A stretch of 64,000 bases of DNA, taken from NCBI RefSeq assembly GCF_026168515.1, contig NZ_CP093443.1, forward strand, positions 1,488,001-1,552,000, read 5' to 3'. Below the pieces are notes generated by a model. The model was given only the letters and a program-made list of their open reading frames with translations, ran no database searches and had not been told where the DNA came from. The stretch comes from Brevibacterium spongiae. GTDB lineage: Bacteria; Actinomycetota; Actinomycetes; Actinomycetales; Brevibacteriaceae. A program made the translations under genes and the position numbers. Position 1 is the first letter of the stretch; every line of letters begins with the position of its first letter. This document shows, in pieces, positions 17,514-26,267 of this stretch.

Positions 17514-19006
17514 ACGACCAAGTCGAGCACGAACAGCAGCGGAAGGGAACAGATCCACACCGCAGTGGTGATTCCCGACCAGCCCTTGATGGCGTGGATC
17601 CCGTCGAGTCCGGTGAACTTCGTGACGACCCAGAAATAGGAGTCGTTGAAGTAGGAGAAGACCATCGAACCGGCGGTGCAGGCCATGACGGCCACGAGCG
17701 GATCGAGTTCCAGCGGGGCGATGAGCGGAGCCGTCACCGAGGCGGCGGTGATCATCGCGACCGTTCCCGACCCCTGAGCCAGACGGACGAGGGAGGCGAT
17801 GAGGAAGGGCACGAGGAGGGCGGGCAGGCTGATTGAGGCGATTGCCGCGGCGAGGGCGTCACCGACGCCTGATTCGCGGAGCACCAGTCCGAAGCTGCCG
17901 CCGGCACCGGTGATGAGGAGGATGAGTCCGGCCGAGGCGGCACCGTCGGCCAGCCAGCCCTGCACCGAGTTCCGCGAGGTCATGCGCGGCAGGAGCGTGT
18001 AGACGGCGAGGACGAGGCCGATGATGAGGGCGACCACGGGGTTGCCGAGGAACGCCAAGGGTGCGACCCAGGCTGAGGGTTCGTACGCGTCGCCGGCGAG
18101 CTCGCCCTGCGCGTCCTTGTCGATGGCGGTGCCGACGGTGTTGGCGACGATAAGCAGCAGCGGCACGATGAGGGGGAGGAAGCCGAGGAAGGCGCCGGGC
18201 TTCTTCCCGCTGCCCGTGCCCGGGCCGGTCGTGTCCGTGTCGTTTGCAGCCTGCGAAGCCGCAGAGTCCGCGCCGGTCGACTCACGGTCGCCGGTGAGGG
18301 TGGATACCCCGCCCGCTCCTTCGGGGGAGGCCTCCGCCGAGGTGGCCGAGACTTCGGCGTAGACGTCGTGCTTGACCTGGGTGTTGAGCACGGGTTCGAG
18401 CTTCGGTCCGACCCACCGGGCATAGACGACGACCACGGGCAGAAGGATGACGGTGAAGACGAGGCCGGCGAGGATGACGGAGCCGATATCGGCGCCGAGG
18501 ATGCCGGTCGCTGCCAGCGGACCCGGAGTCGGGGGAACCATGTGGTGGGTCAGGGTCATTCCGCAGCCCAGCGCCAGTGCGAGGGTGACGTAACCGCCCT
18601 TCTTCACGCGGGCGATCGAGCGGGCCAGCGGGTTCATGATGACGTACCCGGAGTCGCAGAAGACCGGGATGGACACGAGGGAACCGACAGTGCCCATCGC
18701 CCAGGGCTCGCGGCCCTTGCCGAAGGCACGGAGGAAGGCGCGAGCGAGGGAGTCGGCGGCTCCGGAAACTTCGAGGATCTTGCCGATGCCGACACCGAGC
18801 CCGATGACGATGCCGATGCTGGCAAGGGTGTCGCCGAAGCCGGTGGTGATCGAGTCGACGATCGAGAGCAGATCCTGGCCGGCGACGATGCCGGTGACGA
18901 TGGCGGCCAGGAGCAGGGCGATGAAGGCGTCGAGTCGGGTCGCGAGCACGATGATGACGATTGTCGCGATCCCGGCGGCGAGCGCCAGTATGAGTTGCAG
19001 GTCCAT
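17510..19006 (-). CDS. GntP-family sugar-acid:H+ symporter
   Basis: A 498-residue membrane protein with about 12-14 hydrophobic segments and GntP-family motifs (GFGDTLASIGIVIGLGVGIGK and PVFCDSGYVIMNPLA near the N-terminus, SFGLVLRESGVGDAL and GSGTVAMITA later). A hydrophilic loop of about 60 residues in the middle is rich in Ser/Thr/Ala/Gly. Start ATG at 19006 has GAGGA upstream; the longer frame contains a Cys/Arg-rich non-membrane stretch. First gene of the operon feeding the DUF1537 kinase and PdxA2, so the likely cargo is threonate or erythronate. Confidence 0.87.
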   Translation of the reverse strand: MDLQLILALAAGIATIVIIVLATRLDAFIALLLAAIVTGIVAGQDLLSIVDSITTGFGDTLASIGIVIGLGVGIGKILEVSGAADSLARAFLRAFGKGREPWAMGTVGSLVSIPVFCDSGYVIMNPLARSIARVKKGGYVTLALALGCGMTLTHHMVPPTPGPLAATGILGADIGSVILAGLVFTVILLPVVVVYARWVGPKLEPVLNTQVKHDVYAEVSATSAEASPEGAGGVSTLTGDRESTGADSAASQAANDTDTTGPGTGSGKKPGAFLGFLPLIVPLLLIVANTVGTAIDKDAQGELAGDAYEPSAWVAPLAFLGNPVVALIIGLVLAVYTLLPRMTSRNSVQGWLADGAASAGLILLITGAGGSFGLVLRESGVGDALAAAIASISLPALLVPFLIASLVRLAQGSGTVAMITAASVTAPLIAPLELDPLVAVMACTAGSMVFSYFNDSYFWVVTKFTGLDGIHAIKGWSGITTAVWICSLPLLFVLDLVV

Positions 19007-19106
19007 GGGGTCCTCCGCAGTGAGGCCGGCTCGAGGTCGAGCCAGGGTGGGTGGTTCGCATTGACATCGTCTGATCGGTCGCGGCCGGCACGGCAGCTCC
19101 CGATCA

Positions 19107-19165
19107 GCGAAGTTGAACAGTATGAGCAAGTATGTGTCATAACTGCGCATTTATGCAATGTACGT
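19107..19165 (-). promoter_or_regulatory. Probable promoter/operator of the threonate operon
   Basis: In the 218-base gap before the permease gene lies an AT-rich patch with repeated TATG/CATA elements and the imperfect palindrome TGCGCATTTATGCA (19144-19157). It is the natural place for the operon promoter and a DeoR-type operator. Exact -35/-10 elements are not clear. Confidence 0.35.
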
Positions 19166-19224
19166 ATGGACCTTCACCTGGGGATCTGTGGGTCGGGAGG
19201 AGGCACTGAGGGGAGTGGTGATGG

Positions 19225-20286
19225 TCAGGCGCGGGGGTCGACGATGATCTTCACATGCTGCTCGTTGTTGTCGATGAGCTCATCGAAGCCGCCGGGGATG
19301 AGCTCGTCGAGTCCGATCCTTGCCGTGATGAATGACGAGAGGTCGATTCTGCCGCTTTCGGCCAGCGCGATGGTCGCAGGATGGTCTCCTGAGTAGCCGA
19401 TTGTGCCTCGCAGGTCGATCTCCTTGAGGACGAGTTTGGGCATGTCCACCTCCGGTTTGTGCCCCCAGATCGAGACATTGACGATGACGCCTCCGGGGCG
19501 GGTTGCATCGAGAAGCATGTCGAGGACAACGGGGGCCGATGAGCATTCGAAACCGACGTCGGCACCGGTGCCGTCGGTGCGCTCACGGACAGCCTCGGCG
19601 ACGTCGACTTCTCGTGGATCGAGTACCTCGTCGGCGACGCCGGTCGACAGGGCCATCGCCTTTCGGGCCTCCGAGAGTTCGGAGACGTAGACTCTCATTC
19701 CCTGCGCTTTGAGGACGGCCGCGGTGAGGAGCCCGATGGGCCCTGCGCCGCCGACGATCGCGACCTGCCCGGCCTGGGCGCCCGAGCGCGTCACTGCGTG
19801 GTGGGCGACCGAGAGCGGTTCGATGAGGGCCGCTTGGTCGAGCGGGATGTCCCCGATCGGATGCACCCATCGACGTTGGACGACGATCTTCTCCGCCAGG
19901 CCGCCGCCTCTTCCGCCGAGTCCGATGAAATTCATGTCTTTCGACAGCTGATAGCTCTGGCCGGGGCTGGTGTCGACGTCGTCGGCGATGATGTACGGCT
20001 CGACGACGACGTTTTGACCGATGCTCAAGTCATCGACGCCTTCACCGAGGGCAGTGATCGTCCCGGAGAATTCGTGCCCCATGGTCACTGGAGCTGATTC
20101 GCCTGAGATCGGATGCGGGTGACCCGTCGGTGGGACGAAGATCGGTCCCTCAAGGTATTCGTGGAGATCGGTGCCGCAGATTCCGCACCAAGCCACGTCG
20201 ATGGCGACTGTGCCTGGCAGGAGCTGCGGTTCCGGAATGTCTTCTATGCGGATGTCTTTGCGGTCGTAGAACCGTGCTGCCCTCAT
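19225..20286 (-). CDS. Zinc-dependent MDR alcohol dehydrogenase, butanediol dehydrogenase-like
   Basis: A 353-residue medium-chain dehydrogenase. Catalytic zinc region WCGICGTDLHEYLEGPIF and MGHEFSGTI (GHE), structural features of the (R,R)-2,3-butanediol dehydrogenase group, and the NAD motif VGGAGPIGLLTAAVLKAQG. Likely NAD-dependent oxidation of a vicinal diol or secondary alcohol. Start ATG at 20286 has AAGGGA seven bases upstream. It is upstream of the threonate operon on the same strand with a 218-base gap, so it could be part of acid-sugar metabolism but probably has its own promoter, divergent from the metal ATPase gene. Confidence 0.83.
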   Translation of the reverse strand: MRAARFYDRKDIRIEDIPEPQLLPGTVAIDVAWCGICGTDLHEYLEGPIFVPPTGHPHPISGESAPVTMGHEFSGTITALGEGVDDLSIGQNVVVEPYIIADDVDTSPGQSYQLSKDMNFIGLGGRGGGLAEKIVVQRRWVHPIGDIPLDQAALIEPLSVAHHAVTRSGAQAGQVAIVGGAGPIGLLTAAVLKAQGMRVYVSELSEARKAMALSTGVADEVLDPREVDVAEAVRERTDGTGADVGFECSSAPVVLDMLLDATRPGGVIVNVSIWGHKPEVDMPKLVLKEIDLRGTIGYSGDHPATIALAESGRIDLSSFITARIGLDELIPGGFDELIDNNEQHVKIIVDPRA

Positions 20287-20396
20287 GGCAATCCCTTCGT
20301 CGGTGTCATCCTTCGTTGCTGTGTTCTTGAACGCTAAGGTCCGGAGCGGTCGGTGATCGAGCGTTGCAGGCAATTGCATAGTGGGGCGAATCACCC

Positions 20397-20423
20397 TTGA
20401 TTGATACCCCCTAGGGGTATACA
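20397..20423 (+). promoter_or_regulatory. CsoR-like palindrome inside the copB-type promoter
   Basis: ATACCCC (20404-20410), spacer CTA, GGGGTAT (20414-20420): a perfect 7-bp-arm palindrome like copper-responsive CsoR boxes (TACCC...GGGTA). It sits between a possible -35 TTGATT (20397-20402) and -10 TATACA (20418-20423). The ATG of the ATPase follows eight bases later with no spaced ribosome binding site, so the message may be leaderless. A bound repressor would block RNA polymerase directly. Confidence 0.6.
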
Positions 20424-20431
20424 TTGAAGGT

Positions 20432-22636
20432 ATGGATAAGCAGCGTAATCATCAGCATCACGATGTGGAGCCTGTTGAAGCGGGCCCTATGGATCAGTCC
20501 GACCATGTTCATCATCAGCACGGTGATCATGCGGACCACGGCGAACACAGCGTTCACGCAGGGCACGATCAGCATGCCGACCACGGCGGGCATGCGGGGC
20601 ACACCGGCCATGGCAGCCACGACGGACACGGTGGTCACGGCGGACATGGAGACCATGTGGCGCAATTCCGGCGACTGTTCTGGATCATGCTCATCTTCGC
20701 CGTCCCCGTCGTTGCGTTCAGCCCGATGTTCGGCCACCTCCTCGGCTACGAGGTCCCCGAGACCGGTATCCTCGGCGTGCTCCGCTGGCTCTCACCGATC
20801 CTCGGCACCGTCATGTATGTCTGGGGCGGCAAGCCGTTCCTCAGCGGCGGACTCGCGGAGATCAAAGGCCGCAGCCCCGGGATGATGCTGCTCATCGCTC
20901 TGGCGATCACCGTGGCGTTCATCTCCTCGTGGGGTTCGTCGCTCGGCATTCTCGATCCGCAGCTCGACTTCTGGTGGGAGCTGGCGCTGCTCATCGTCAT
21001 CATGCTCGCCGGCCATTGGATGGAGATGCGGTCTCTGGCGCAGACCTCCTCGGCGCTGGACAGTCTGGCTGCGCTTCTGCCCGACGAAGCCGAGAAGGTC
21101 GTCGGTGATGAGACGGTGACGGTCTCGCCGGACGAACTCGCTGTCGGTGACGTCGTCCTCGTGCGACCCGGGTCTTCGGTGCCCGCCGATGGTCGCGTCA
21201 TCGGGGGTTCCGCGAACATGGACGAATCCATGGTCACAGGGGAATCGACGACGGTGCGCCGCGTCGAAGGGGAGTCCGTTGTCGCGGGAACGGTCGCCAC
21301 CGATTCCGGGCTGCGCGTGGAGATCACGGCCATCGGCGATGACACTGCGCTCGCCGGAATCCAGAAGCTCGTCGCCGATGCCCAGAACTCGTCGTCCCGA
21401 GCCCAGCGCATCGCGGACAGGGCCTCGGCATGGCTGTTCTGGTTCGCCCTCGGTGCGGCCGTGATCACTGCGCTCGCGTGGTCGCTCATCGGGATGCCGG
21501 ACTCGGCGGTGGTGCGCACGATCACGGTGCTCGTCATCGCCTGTCCGCACGCCCTGGGTCTGGCGATTCCACTCGTCGTCTCCATCGCCACCGAGCGTGC
21601 TGCTCGTGCGGGAGTGCTCATCAAGGACCGGCTTGCCTTGGAGACCATGCGCACTGTCGATTCGGTGCTCTTCGACAAGACCGGCACGCTGACAAAGGGA
21701 GAGCCGACCGTCACGGGCGTCGAGGTCGCGGATGGGGCCAGCTCTGCCCGGTCCGATGCGGAGATTCTGCGCCTGGCCGCGGCCGCCGAATCCGACAGCG
21801 AACACCCGTTGGCCCGGGCGATCGTCCGGGCTGCGCAGGATCGTGAACTGACGATTCCGGCCGTCTCTGACTTTTCCTCCTCACCTGCGGTCGGGGTCAA
21901 GGCGACCGTCGACGGGGCTGTGGTCGAGGTCGGTGGGCCCAGGCTGCTTGAGAAACACGACGTTGCTGAGGTGCCCGCCGCGCAGACATGGCGAGAAGAG
22001 GGCGCGATCATCCTCCACGTCCTCATCGACGGTGAGGTCGTCGGCGCCCTTCGCTTGGCCGATGAGATCCGGCCTGAATCGCGAGACGCCGTCGACGCTC
22101 TGCACGCTCGAGGCATGCAGGTGGTGATGATCACCGGTGACGCCGAGGCGGTTGCGAAATCCGTTGCCTCCGAACTCGGCATCGACCGGGTCTATGCCGG
22201 GGTCCACCCGGCCGACAAGGCAGCGAAGGTCTCGGAGCTGCAGAGCGAGGGCCGTCGCGTGGCGATGGTCGGCGACGGTGTCAACGATGCTCCTGCTCTG
22301 GCCCAGGCCGATGTCGGCATCGCCATCGGCGCGGGCACGGACGTCGCCATCGGATCCGCCGGAGTCATCCTCGCCTCGGATGATCCTCGATCCGTGCTCT
22401 CGATCGTGGAGCTCTCGCGAGCGACCTATCGGAAGATGAAGGAGAACCTGTGGTGGGCTGCCGGATACAACCTGCTGTCCGTGCCCCTGGCTGCCGGTGT
22501 TCTGGCACCGATCGGCTTCGTCCTGCCGATGAGCGTCGGCGCGATCCTTATGTCGATCTCGACGATCGTCGTCGCACTCAACGCCCAGCTGCTGCGTCGG
22601 TTGGACCTGCGGCCGGAGACCTCCGCCTCGTCGTGA
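20432..22636 (+). CDS. copB: CopB-type (CPH) heavy-metal P1B ATPase with His-rich N-terminus
   Basis: A 734-residue metal-exporting P-type ATPase. Residues 7-75 are extraordinarily rich in His/Asp/Gly (repeated HxxHxxH), with no CxxC metal-binding domain. Then eight predicted membrane segments, the actuator VTGEST, the ion-site CPH (Cys371-Pro372-His373) diagnostic of the CopB (P1B-3) class, phosphorylated Asp415 in DKTGTLT, and GDGVNDAPAL. CopB pumps export copper; the CsoR-like palindrome upstream supports copper. The His-rich tail probably binds metal on the cytoplasmic side. No chaperone or csoR gene is adjacent. Confidence 0.9.
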   Translation: MDKQRNHQHHDVEPVEAGPMDQSDHVHHQHGDHADHGEHSVHAGHDQHADHGGHAGHTGHGSHDGHGGHGGHGDHVAQFRRLFWIMLIFAVPVVAFSPMFGHLLGYEVPETGILGVLRWLSPILGTVMYVWGGKPFLSGGLAEIKGRSPGMMLLIALAITVAFISSWGSSLGILDPQLDFWWELALLIVIMLAGHWMEMRSLAQTSSALDSLAALLPDEAEKVVGDETVTVSPDELAVGDVVLVRPGSSVPADGRVIGGSANMDESMVTGESTTVRRVEGESVVAGTVATDSGLRVEITAIGDDTALAGIQKLVADAQNSSSRAQRIADRASAWLFWFALGAAVITALAWSLIGMPDSAVVRTITVLVIACPHALGLAIPLVVSIATERAARAGVLIKDRLALETMRTVDSVLFDKTGTLTKGEPTVTGVEVADGASSARSDAEILRLAAAAESDSEHPLARAIVRAAQDRELTIPAVSDFSSSPAVGVKATVDGAVVEVGGPRLLEKHDVAEVPAAQTWREEGAIILHVLIDGEVVGALRLADEIRPESRDAVDALHARGMQVVMITGDAEAVAKSVASELGIDRVYAGVHPADKAAKVSELQSEGRRVAMVGDGVNDAPALAQADVGIAIGAGTDVAIGSAGVILASDDPRSVLSIVELSRATYRKMKENLWWAAGYNLLSVPLAAGVLAPIGFVLPMSVGAILMSISTIVVALNAQLLRRLDLRPETSASS

Positions 22637-22778
22637 GACCGTGCGATTCTTGTCCCGTTCGCGTGGTGCCGCTGCCGGGGTGATGCTCGCATCAGCCGCG
22701 AGGCTGCGGTATGAAAGTGCCTTGGGCGTGGCAGGGGGTCCAGGAGAGGAAAGTGACCGTTGAATAGAGAAGTTGAAT

Positions 22779-22828
22779 AGCGAAGCGGCCCTGGTCAGAA
22801 TTTCGGTTCTGGCCAGGGCCGCTTCGCT
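22779..22828. terminator. Strong bidirectional terminator hairpin
   Basis: Arms 22779-22794 and 22813-22828 are perfectly complementary over 16 bp, and pairing continues inward (one G-T wobble) to a six-base loop at 22801-22806, giving a 22-bp stem. It lies between the convergent metal ATPase and VOC genes and can serve both. Confidence 0.75.
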
Positions 22829-22841
22829 GCCGACGCAGGTC

Positions 22842-23795
22842 TCAGCGAGCCAGGGTCTCGTCGATCGAGCTCGTGCCGATCGCCAGGGTGACCTGAGTTC
22901 CCCAGGGATCGGAGAGGCGGACCGAGCGACCGTCATCGGCGTAATCGAGTCCGCGGTTGCTCAGTCGAGCGACGAGGGCGTCGAGGTCCTCACGTCCCGG
23001 AACGGTGATCGCGACATCGCCGAGGCCCAGGCTGGCCGCCCGCGGGCCGGCGCCGCGGCTGTTCCATGTGTTCATTGCGACGTGGTGGTGATATCCGCCG
23101 GCCGCGGCGAAGAGGACACCGGGCATCGATGACAGCGAGGGCTCGAAACCGAGGGCATCGACATAGAACTCGCGGGCCTGGGGAATGTTGCCGACCTGAA
23201 GGTGAACGTGGCCGACGATGCCGGGTTCGAACGCTGTATCGGCCAGGACGTCCTGCTTGAGGTGGCGCTCGAGGAACTTGTTCGGGTCGAGGTAGATCGT
23301 GTCCATCTGCACCTCACCGTCGACCGAATGGGTCCACTCCGACCGCGCGCGGTCGACGTAGAGCTCGATTCCATTGCCCTCGGGATCGGTGAAGTAGAAG
23401 GCCTGGCTGACGAGGTGGTCGCTCGAACCGACGAAGGTGCTGTTCGTATTCTGCGCAGCGTGGGCGACGGTGGCCGCCAGCGACGTCTTGTCCTCGAAGA
23501 GGAAGGCCGTGTGGAACAAGCCGGCCTGAGTGCGGTCGACGCCGGGCAGATCCGGGGTCGACACCAGCTTGACCAGGGGAGTGGTGCCCCGGCCAAGCAC
23601 CCGGTGGACCTCGGCTCCGCGAGCGGATTCCTCGAGCGGTTCCATCGCCAGGGCATTCGAATAGTAGGCCGACATCTTCTCGAGGTCACCGACGCGCAGG
23701 GTGACGGCGTCCATGCCGGTGGACGGGCTGAGTGTGGTGTCGTTGACAGCAGGTGCCTGCAGGTCTGTGGAGATCGGTGCGGGGGTGGTGGTCAT
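22842..23795 (-). CDS. Two-module VOC protein, CatE-like (catechol 2,3-dioxygenase / glyoxalase superfamily)
   Basis: A 317-residue protein with two tandem vicinal-oxygen-chelate modules (about residues 25-150 and 175-305). The second has GHVHLQVGN and the YHHHVAMNTW motif seen in Bacillus CatE-type catechol 2,3-dioxygenases. Two candidate His ligands are present there, but the usual Glu near the end (DPxGNxxEL) reads DPWGTQVTL, so the acidic ligand appears to be Thr; the first module keeps DPEGNGIEL. ATG 23795 has AGGAGA seven bases upstream. It is divergent from the IclR gene and next to the cre cluster, suggesting an aromatic ring-cleavage or accessory role, but activity is uncertain. Confidence 0.75.
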   Translation of the reverse strand: MTTTPAPISTDLQAPAVNDTTLSPSTGMDAVTLRVGDLEKMSAYYSNALAMEPLEESARGAEVHRVLGRGTTPLVKLVSTPDLPGVDRTQAGLFHTAFLFEDKTSLAATVAHAAQNTNSTFVGSSDHLVSQAFYFTDPEGNGIELYVDRARSEWTHSVDGEVQMDTIYLDPNKFLERHLKQDVLADTAFEPGIVGHVHLQVGNIPQAREFYVDALGFEPSLSSMPGVLFAAAGGYHHHVAMNTWNSRGAGPRAASLGLGDVAITVPGREDLDALVARLSNRGLDYADDGRSVRLSDPWGTQVTLAIGTSSIDETLAR

Positions 23796-23956
23796 GGTGT
23801 TCTCCTGAGCGGAAGGGCTGTTGACTACAGTGTAGATCAAGATGGTTTAAACTTCAACTAAACGGACTGTGGATATATTCCCGTCCCATGTCGAGGCCGT
23901 TGACCGTGCGGAGGACTGCTGCTGGAGGCATTGACAGATCGGATAGATTCTCGGTC

Positions 23957-24751
23957 ATGGAGCACATTCAGCGCCCGGCGACTCCAGCTGCGGGCCGGAC
24001 CGTCACACACAAGGTCCTCAGTCTGCTGACGACCTTTGAGGAGCCGCGGCGCAGCTTCACTCTCACCGAGCTCGCCGCGGCGGCTGATGTTCCGCTGTCC
24101 ACGGCGCACCGATTGATCAATGAGCTCGTGGAATGGGAGTTCCTCTCCCGTACCCCGCAGGGGCGCTACCAGCTCGGTCTGCGGATCTGGGAGATGGGCC
24201 AGAACGTGGGCAGGCAGCTGCGCGAAACAGCCAGCCCCTTCATCCAAGACCTCTATTCGTTCACCGGAGAGACCTCCCAGTTGGCGATCCGCGACGGACG
24301 AGAGGTCCTCTACATCGACCGCGTCTACGGCACCGAGCGGGTCCCGCGAGCCTCCCGAGTCGGCGGGCGCCTTCCGATGCATTCCACCGCGGTCGGCAAG
24401 GTGCTGTTGGCCTTTGACGAGGAGTGGCTGTCCGCAGCGTATCTGCGGCAGCCGATGGATCAGGTGGCACCGCGCACGGTGACGAATCCGGCACTGCTGT
24501 CCGAGCAGCTCGAACAGATCCGCGAGAACGGATATGCGATCACGAACGAAGAGCAGCGTCCCGGTGCCTGCTCCATCGCCGTTCCTGTATTTCATACCGG
24601 TCGGATCGGCTCGAGCATCGGGCTCGTCGTCGCTTCGGAGAAGGCCGGAACCCTGACACGTCATCTGCCGGCCCTGCAGGGAATCAGCGAACGCATCGAA
24701 GCAGCGACCGCGCGCATCCCGTTGGAGACGCTTCTCGGCTCTCACCGGTGA
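23957..24751 (+). CDS. IclR-family transcriptional regulator
   Basis: A 264-residue regulator: N-terminal winged helix (about residues 15-75, with FTLTELAAAADVPLSTAHRL) and C-terminal IclR effector domain (LAIRDGREVLYIDRVYG, MHSTAVGKVLLAF, EEQRPGACSIAVPVF). The ATG at 23957 is chosen because TAGATT (23944-23949) is seven bases before it, fitting a leaderless start; a longer in-frame ATG at 23888 gives no family-like sequence. It lies between the CatE-like gene (divergent) and the cre cluster (same direction) and probably controls one or both in response to an aromatic compound. Confidence 0.85.
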   Translation: MEHIQRPATPAAGRTVTHKVLSLLTTFEEPRRSFTLTELAAAADVPLSTAHRLINELVEWEFLSRTPQGRYQLGLRIWEMGQNVGRQLRETASPFIQDLYSFTGETSQLAIRDGREVLYIDRVYGTERVPRASRVGGRLPMHSTAVGKVLLAFDEEWLSAAYLRQPMDQVAPRTVTNPALLSEQLEQIRENGYAITNEEQRPGACSIAVPVFHTGRIGSSIGLVVASEKAGTLTRHLPALQGISERIEAATARIPLETLLGSHR

Positions 24752-24890
24752 CGGGAGGGAAAGGCAGTGACGGAGGCATCGCCTGTCGTCTGAGAGAGCT
24801 TCGGTCAATGCCGCTGTAGTCGGCTGACCTCGAATAAGACAGTCGATTGCGGCGTGCGTTCTCTGTTCCGGGACTCTCAAGTCGCTTCCG

Positions 24891-24958
24891 CTCAATGGAA
24901 GTCCGGCCATTGAGAAGCATGCTCTGACCTGTAGTGTGATCATCACTGTCAGCAGTGA
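24891..24958 (+). promoter_or_regulatory. Promoter and two inverted repeats upstream of the cre operon
   Basis: CTCAATGG (24891-24898) and CCATTGAG (24907-24914) are a perfect inverted repeat with an eight-base spacer. Its right arm overlaps a candidate -35 TTGAGA (24910-24915), with -10 TAGTGT (24932-24937) 16 bases on. Just downstream, TCACTG (24943-24948) / CAGTGA (24953-24958) form a second palindrome in the 5' leader. These are good candidate operators for the adjacent IclR regulator. Confidence 0.55.
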
Positions 24959-24978
24959 CCCGCATCACAGGAGATGGA

Positions 24979-26256
24979 ATGACTTTGCAATCCGCAGCAG
25001 AGACCGGCGGCTGCCCCTACAGCGGCGCAGCGAAGGGACCGGCCGACGACCACCACGGGTACGAACCCTTCGATATGAAGAATCCCTTCCCCGCGTACGC
25101 CGAAATGCGCAAGGAAGAACCCGTGATGTTCGACGAACGAGTCGGCTACTGGGTCGTGACACGCTACGACGACATCAAAGCCGTCTTCGAGGATTGGGAG
25201 ACCTTCTCCTCCGAGAACGCCCAGGCACCCGTGCGCAAGCGCGGCCCACAGGCGACGAAGATCATGAACGACGGAGGCTTCACCGCCTACTCGGGTCTCT
25301 CGGCCCGGATCCCGCCCGAGCACACCCGCATCCGCGAGATCGTGCAGAAGGCCTTCACCCCGCGACGGTTCAAAAAGCTCGAACCTGAGATCCGCGACAA
25401 CGTCGTCTCCCGCATCGAAACGATGCTTGACCGTCCCGATAAGGACGGTGAGATCATCCGCGACCTTGCCTATGACATCCCGACCATCACCATCCTCACC
25501 CTCATCGGCGCAGACATCAGCAAGGTCGACACGTACAAACGCTGGTCGGACTCACGGGCGGCAATGACATGGGGCGACCTCAGCGACGAAGAACAGATCC
25601 CCCATGCCCACAACCTCGTGGAGTACTGGCAGGAATGCCTGAGCATCGTCGCCGACGCTCATGAGAACGGCGGCGATTCGATGACCGCCGACCTCGTGAA
25701 AGTGCAATCCGAAGGTGCAGAGATCAGCGATCATGAGATCGCCTCGGTCCTCTACTCCCTCCTCTTCGCCGGCCACGAAACCACGACGACGCTCATCGGC
25801 AACACCCTGCGGGTGCTGCTGGCCCACCCGGACCAGTGGCAGGCGATCATCGACGCCCCGAAGAAGATCCCCGCCGCCGTCGACGAGGTGCTCCGGTACT
25901 CCGGATCCATCGTCGGCTGGCGTCGCAAAGCCCTCAAAGACACCGAGGTGGGAGGCACGAAGATCGCCGAAGGAGATGAGCTCCTGCTGCTCATGGGATC
26001 GGCCAACCGCGACGAATCCAGGTTCGACGGTGGTGAAGAGTTCGACATCTCCCGCTCCAATGCTCGTGAACACCTGTCGTTCGGCTTCGGCATCCACTAC
26101 TGCCTGGGCAATATGCTCGCCAAACTCCAGGCGAAGATCTGTCTGCAGGAGATCACCCGACTGGCACCGAACCTCAAACTGGCCGACGGCGCGGACATCG
26201 ACTTCCGGGAGAACCTGTCGTTCCGCGTGCCCAAGACAGTTCCCGTGACCTGGTGA
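24979..26256 (+). CDS. creJ: Cytochrome P450 (CreJ-like), oxidises alkylphenyl phosphates
   Basis: A 425-residue soluble class I P450. I-helix oxygen motif AGHETT (264-269), ExxR at Glu303-Arg306, and heme-thiolate Cys375 in SFGFGIHYCLGNMLAK. ATG 24979 has AGGAG at proper spacing. First gene of an eight-gene plus-strand cluster whose content and order match Corynebacterium creJ-I-H-G-F-E-D-C. In that system CreJ, fed electrons by ferredoxin CreF and reductase CreE (both present here), hydroxylates the methyl or alkyl side chain of the phenyl phosphate ester. Assignment rests on the cluster; the P450 sequence alone does not give substrate. Confidence 0.85.
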   Translation: MTLQSAAETGGCPYSGAAKGPADDHHGYEPFDMKNPFPAYAEMRKEEPVMFDERVGYWVVTRYDDIKAVFEDWETFSSENAQAPVRKRGPQATKIMNDGGFTAYSGLSARIPPEHTRIREIVQKAFTPRRFKKLEPEIRDNVVSRIETMLDRPDKDGEIIRDLAYDIPTITILTLIGADISKVDTYKRWSDSRAAMTWGDLSDEEQIPHAHNLVEYWQECLSIVADAHENGGDSMTADLVKVQSEGAEISDHEIASVLYSLLFAGHETTTTLIGNTLRVLLAHPDQWQAIIDAPKKIPAAVDEVLRYSGSIVGWRRKALKDTEVGGTKIAEGDELLLLMGSANRDESRFDGGEEFDISRSNAREHLSFGFGIHYCLGNMLAKLQAKICLQEITRLAPNLKLADGADIDFRENLSFRVPKTVPVTW

Positions 26257-26267
26257 AGGAGAAGACC

